From the NCBI GenBank assembly GCA_032358165.1, contig JAALGY010000012.1, positions 1,488,001-1,552,000 of the forward strand: a stretch of 64,000 nucleotides of DNA, read 5' to 3'. Position numbers and translations under genes: made by a program. Below the pieces are notes generated by a model, which did not search any database, was not told where the DNA came from, and worked only from the letters and a program-made list of their open reading frames with translations. Positions 61,401-64,000 of this stretch are shown here, piece by piece; position 1 is the stretch's first letter, and every line of letters starts with the position of its first letter. Source of the DNA: Diplosphaera chodatii (lineage: Eukaryota; Chlorophyta; Trebouxiophyceae; Prasiolales; Stichococcaceae).

Positions 61401-63881
61401 TTCTTCACGGAGGTGCCCCAGCTCGAGGGCATCAAAGCCGGAACGGTGGTGCGGATCCTGACCATCTCACGCACCGCGTACAACGCCACCGCTGTGGCTT
61501 TCCCGCTCGGCTCGCGGTCGGTGCTGGAGAACCTGCGCGTCAAGGCGCAGCAGGTGGGCTCCCCCCGCCTCGTCCTATCTGCTGCCTGCTGTCCCAAGCA
61601 TTCAGACTCCACATCATGCTCGACGTGATGCGGGCAGGTGCCAGGTCAATCGTTGAGGCTGCAGCATGTTGTGCCGCGCACACGTCAGAGGTTGCTTGGC
61701 GGAGAGCATGTGCCTTGACCGTTCAGAGTGCCCTCGCAGATGGTGAACGACCACTTCGTGGGGCAGGCGGACCAGCGGCGCCTGCACAGCGAGATGGCAC
61801 GGCTGGGCAGCGATGCGCTGTTGTCCACCGACGGCAGCTTCAGCGCTGGCCGCGCTGCCAGTGGCCAGCTGGACGTCACCGCTTCCACCGACGACCTGGC
61901 AGCGCTCAGCTTTGCGTGAGCAGGCGATGCCGCTCCTGGCATATTAAGATCACTCTCAGGAGCTGCAGTCAAGTGAAGATGCCCCTTCATACCAGTGTTG
62001 CTGACTTTGGCATGTGCTGTGCATGCAGGTATGCAAGCCCGGAGCTGATGCCTGACAGCGAGGTGTGCAGGCAGTCTGCCTCGGCATGCCAAGTATGTTG
62101 CTTCTGCTTCCAAGCTGGTGTGGATAGGAGCTGACAAACATTGCAGCCTTGCAGCCAGCGAACATCTGCTTGGTATGCAGGGCCATGATGACAGCTGCAG
62201 CAACAGCAGCTTCACAGGTGGCATCAGCGACAGCGGCATCAGTGGCGGCCAGCGCAGCGAATCCAACGCTGCCCGGAGGCGCTCTGGGCGGCAGCGCCCC
62301 CGAGGGCTCGGCGACCGGGGCCTCACCCCACAGCAGGAGCATGCGAGTAGTTGCATTCCTGCAAATTCCGTGTGCCTGCACACACTGGCCAAACAGCGGC
62401 TGCTTGTGTCAATGCTAAGAGTGGCCATGTCATTGCTGCTGTATTGTGCTGGCGCAACCCTCCAGGCTTCTGCGACTTGGCTGAGCAGCGGGCATTGGAT
62501 GCAGGTGCTGGCCGGGGCGATGCGGGTGCGCAGCCTGGTGGCGGCCGCCGTGGCCAAGGCCAACGAGCAGCGCACCAACCTGTTCCTCACAGCCGCCTCC
62601 CACGGCGACAGCGACACGATCTTGCAGGTGCGGGGCCTGCAGACCGGGCGCACGATTTCGCAACCGACTGCAGAGGCAGGTGGCATCATACAGGATACTG
62701 TAGGTTCCACATCAACACATGAAAATGCCAATGGCAGCAGGCGCCTCACAGTCCGCGTGTGCATCCTGCAGATGCTGCAGCAGGGCTTTGACAGTGGGCA
62801 GGCGGACTACGACGGCCGCACAGCGCTGATGCTGGCTGCCGCCAAGGGCCACACCAACGTGGCGCGCCTGCTGCTGGCTGCGCACACTGATGCGTCGGCA
62901 GTGGACCTCAGCGGCAAGACTGCTCTGGATGAGGCGTGCGAGCATGGCCACGAGCCGATGACCAAGCTGCTGGCACGCAAAGGCGCCAAGTGAGTTTGCC
63001 TGCACCAAGTATGCACACCGTCTGGCTATTGAACCGGCGCTGGCAAATGCGGCCGCTGTGCCAATACAAGGTTGATTAGTGCGCCTGATGCATGATCTAC
63101 TTCCTGCATCAACTGCGTATGCATGACGCAGGCTGGGGTCCTCCGGAGTGGCGCTGGCGTCGCAGCTGTGCACGGCGGTGTTCGAGGGCGACATGCCGCT
63201 GCTGCGGCGGCTGCTCGGGGCGGGCGCCTCGCCGGACGTGTGCGACTACGACAAGCGCACCGCGCTGCACATCGCAGCGGCGGAGGGCAACCTGCCAGCG
63301 GTGCGGTCCTGATGCAGCCCATAAACCTGCCTGCGCATCCGTGCACTGCTATCCTGTGTCTGCAATGCTAGCGTCCTCCAGTACCAGCTGTGATCACAAT
63401 CCTGAGGTCACTGCTGTGACCCTGTGCTTGTCAACAGGCCAAGCTGCTCGTGGAAGTGGGCGGGGCAGACACCGGCTGCCACGACCGTTGGGGCCGGACA
63501 CCGCTGCAGGTGCCCTTGCTGTGCATGTGCAGGATTGTTCGTCAAGTGGTGCCACGCTGCCGCCGCCGCTGCTGCTGCTGCTGCTCCAACACCCGCAAGC
63601 GTTGACTAGTGAGCAGTTAGCGGCCATTTGCCAATGAAGAGGCGGTGCCTCTGCAGGAAGCTCGGCGGGTGCGGGCGGCGACAGTCATCGACTTCCTGCA
63701 GCCGCTAACAGCATCGGAGCACGGCTCAGGCTCCCATGACGGCCACAACGGCAACGACGAAAGTGATAGTCAGCCTAGCGCCACGGCATCAAGCGATGGT
63801 GGCAGCAACAGGGCCCAGGACGGCGGCAACGGAAGCGGCACTCAGCGCACACGTTCATCACGCCTGAGCCAGCAGGGCTGA
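58428..63881 (+). CDS. Shaker-type (AKT-like) K+ channel with cyclic-nucleotide-binding-like domain and ankyrin repeats
   Basis: ATG at 58428 (MAGSAAGVAALMHPLQALKQ), chosen because the next exons join in phase to a plant-like cytosolic lead RLHSYSRLSDAETGVKRP. S1: WYRAFWFLTIAGAAWTGVIK; S2 region: EFVLSTIFAVDMVLKFRLAF; S3: VDLLALLPFDYIVVWLAARH; S4 has regularly spaced arginines, FRLLRMLRMYRVPQ; S5: YYSIHWSACIFYFIARQHGL. The selectivity filter TTLATVGYGDFT predicts K+ selectivity. S6: WATFFMFLSVALSAFIIGSF. C-linker and CNBD-like blocks follow (YRDKCSNLREYSKQNHIPKE, VYMPQEDVLLEGDYVNELFM, GELFGEIAFFTEVPQLEG). Ankyrin repeats run ADYDGRTALMLAAAKGHTNV, VDLSGKTALDEACEHGHEPM, CDYDKRTALHIAAAEGNLPA, GCHDRWGRTPL. 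The end EARRVRAATVIDFLQPL leads to a Gly/Ser/Asn tail, stop 63879-63881. Roughly 20 exons; several junctions in 61560-62150 are approximate. Confidence 0.92.
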
Positions 63882-64000
63882 CCACGACGACGGCCATGTA
63901 TTTGTATTACTATTGCCACATGGCGGAAGACCAGAACTTTGAGCCTTGACATGCACGTTGTCAGGTACATTGGTTGTCATTGCTTGATGTTTTGTGCGGT

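Noticed and set aside
61685..62764. A 359-codon open frame on the minus strand
   Set aside because: It lies opposite K+ channel exons and introns and resembles no family.
1..64000. CRISPR arrays, rRNA or tRNA genes, intact transposons or viral genes
   Set aside because: No regularly spaced repeats, clover-leaf-like segments, transposase, reverse transcriptase or capsid motifs were seen in either strand. A covariance-model or repeat search would be needed to exclude small or degraded ones.

Overview
The window is nuclear DNA of a eukaryote, most likely a chlorophyte green alga. The genes are broken by many GT-AG introns with GC-rich exons; two of the clearest genes carry the algal poly(A) pentamer TGTAA downstream; the proteins are a plant/algal set (canopy-like MSAP protein, CCX-type exchanger, ankyrin-bearing K+ channel, FHA protein kanadaptin, GATA factor with polyglutamine). 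No operons, CRISPR, rRNA, tRNA or intact mobile elements were seen. CDS intervals below run from start to stop codon and span introns; exon ends quoted were read by joining frames across GT..AG junctions.

Layout: last exon of an unknown gene (84-170, +); METTL16-like U6/m6A methyltransferase with an SPF30-like N-terminal coiled coil (567-3092, -), divergent from a 91-residue mitochondrial-type protein (3471-3746, +); glucose-6-phosphate 1-epimerase (4252-7116, -); sphingosine kinase (8015-11322, -); coiled-coil membrane protein resembling DUF1664 (11457-13048, -); kanadaptin (13312-18330, +); two unrecognised genes (18806-21452 and 22139-23101, -); Rab GDI (23974-26827, +); GATA factor (27390-30721, +); MSAP/canopy ER protein (31860-33941, +); cation/Ca2+ exchanger (34285-38152, -), divergent from RPL11 (38819-39358, +); two tandem paralogues with duplicated SnoaL/NTF2-like domains (40053-42085 and 42926-45091, +); QCR8 (45390-45611, -); SUMO E1 subunit SAE1/AOS1 (46018-47632, -), divergent from splicing factor YJU2 (48284-50463, +); patatin-like phospholipase (50958-54902, -); K+ channel beta subunit/aldo-keto reductase (55599-57582, -), divergent from a Shaker-type K+ channel with ankyrin repeats (58428-63881, +).

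Most genes are unrelated housekeeping functions. The exceptions are the potassium channel alpha and beta subunits, which sit head-to-head across 845 bp and could be co-regulated, and the SnoaL pair, which arose by local duplication and is separated by a spacer holding a 32-bp perfect palindrome. The best novelty candidates are the SPF30-like/METTL16 fusion, the channel alpha/beta pair, the duplicated SnoaL proteins with the palindrome, and a GATA finger with a shortened loop.
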